This document shows positions 63,961-64,000 of a stretch of DNA of 64,000 nt, piece by piece. How positions within the stretch are numbered: position 1 is the first letter of the stretch; each line of letters starts with the position of its first letter. The position numbers and the translations under genes were made by a program. The stretch covers positions 9,424,001 through 9,488,000 of the forward strand of contig OX637363.1 in assembly GCA_951799405.1 (NCBI GenBank). Direction: 5' to 3'. The notes beneath the pieces are model-generated. The model was given only the letters and a program-made list of their open reading frames with translations. It was not told the DNA's origin and did not search any database. The stretch comes from Agapetus fuscipes (taxonomy: Eukaryota > Arthropoda > Insecta > Trichoptera > Glossosomatidae).

Positions 63961-64000
63961 GTAGGTCTCTTTTATTTCTAAATGTGGTATTTAAAATATA

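Noticed and set aside
3875..63540. Recurring short open frames (MRLTTHTVKNGSLCQCHP type) at many places on both strands
   Set aside because: They are frames across family A repeat copies, carry stops at varied positions and always coincide with the repeat. They are not a protein family.

Overview
This is animal nuclear DNA, most likely from an arthropod and probably an insect. It has GT-AG introns, a large multi-exon cadherin gene, tRNA-derived SINEs, many non-LTR (LINE) fragments and several DNA transposon superfamilies. I could not identify the species; a hemimetabolous insect such as a hemipteran is a guess. No bacterial-type gene organisation is present.

The only host gene I can support is a very large cadherin on the + strand. 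Its signal-peptide exon starts near 22025 and it runs off the right edge at 63960 without a stop. I assembled 27 coding exons (4618 nt, 1539 codons) with consistent reading phase at every junction. They encode a signal peptide, thirteen complete extracellular cadherin (EC) repeats and the start of a fourteenth. The start of the protein and the order of repeats look most like insect Cadherin-87A. The membrane segment and cytoplasmic tail lie beyond the window.

Region by region: 1-20.4 kb holds no supportable host gene. It is layered repeats: LINE 3' fragments (CR1/L2-like and RTE-like reverse transcriptase ends), palindromic MITEs, SINEs and a very common ~250-bp repeat called family A here. 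From 20.4 to 22.0 kb a GATGTT-type minisatellite abuts the first coding exon. From 22.0 to 64.0 kb the cadherin exons alternate with introns full of insertions. These include a non-autonomous LTR retrotransposon (27.9-30.8 kb), a multi-level nest of hAT elements and SINEs (36.3-38.4 kb), a pogo/Tigger derivative (38.5-38.9 kb), another hAT (43.8-44.3 kb), an apparently intact three-exon piggyBac transposon (49.1-55.8 kb, in the 10.8-kb intron 23) and a Helitron-like element (56.2-58.2 kb).

Several insertions have exact target-site duplications (TTAA, AATAT, CCTATAAG, GTATCTGC, ATATAGAG). Two can be checked against an uninterrupted paralogous sequence in the same window. The most unusual repeat biology is threefold: family A copies flanked by long duplications, one SINE body joined to the 3' tails of two unrelated LINEs, and a full-length 5S rRNA-like unit fused to a tRNA-like SINE head. 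I did not find an undescribed gene system; the notable material is transposon structure around and inside the cadherin gene.
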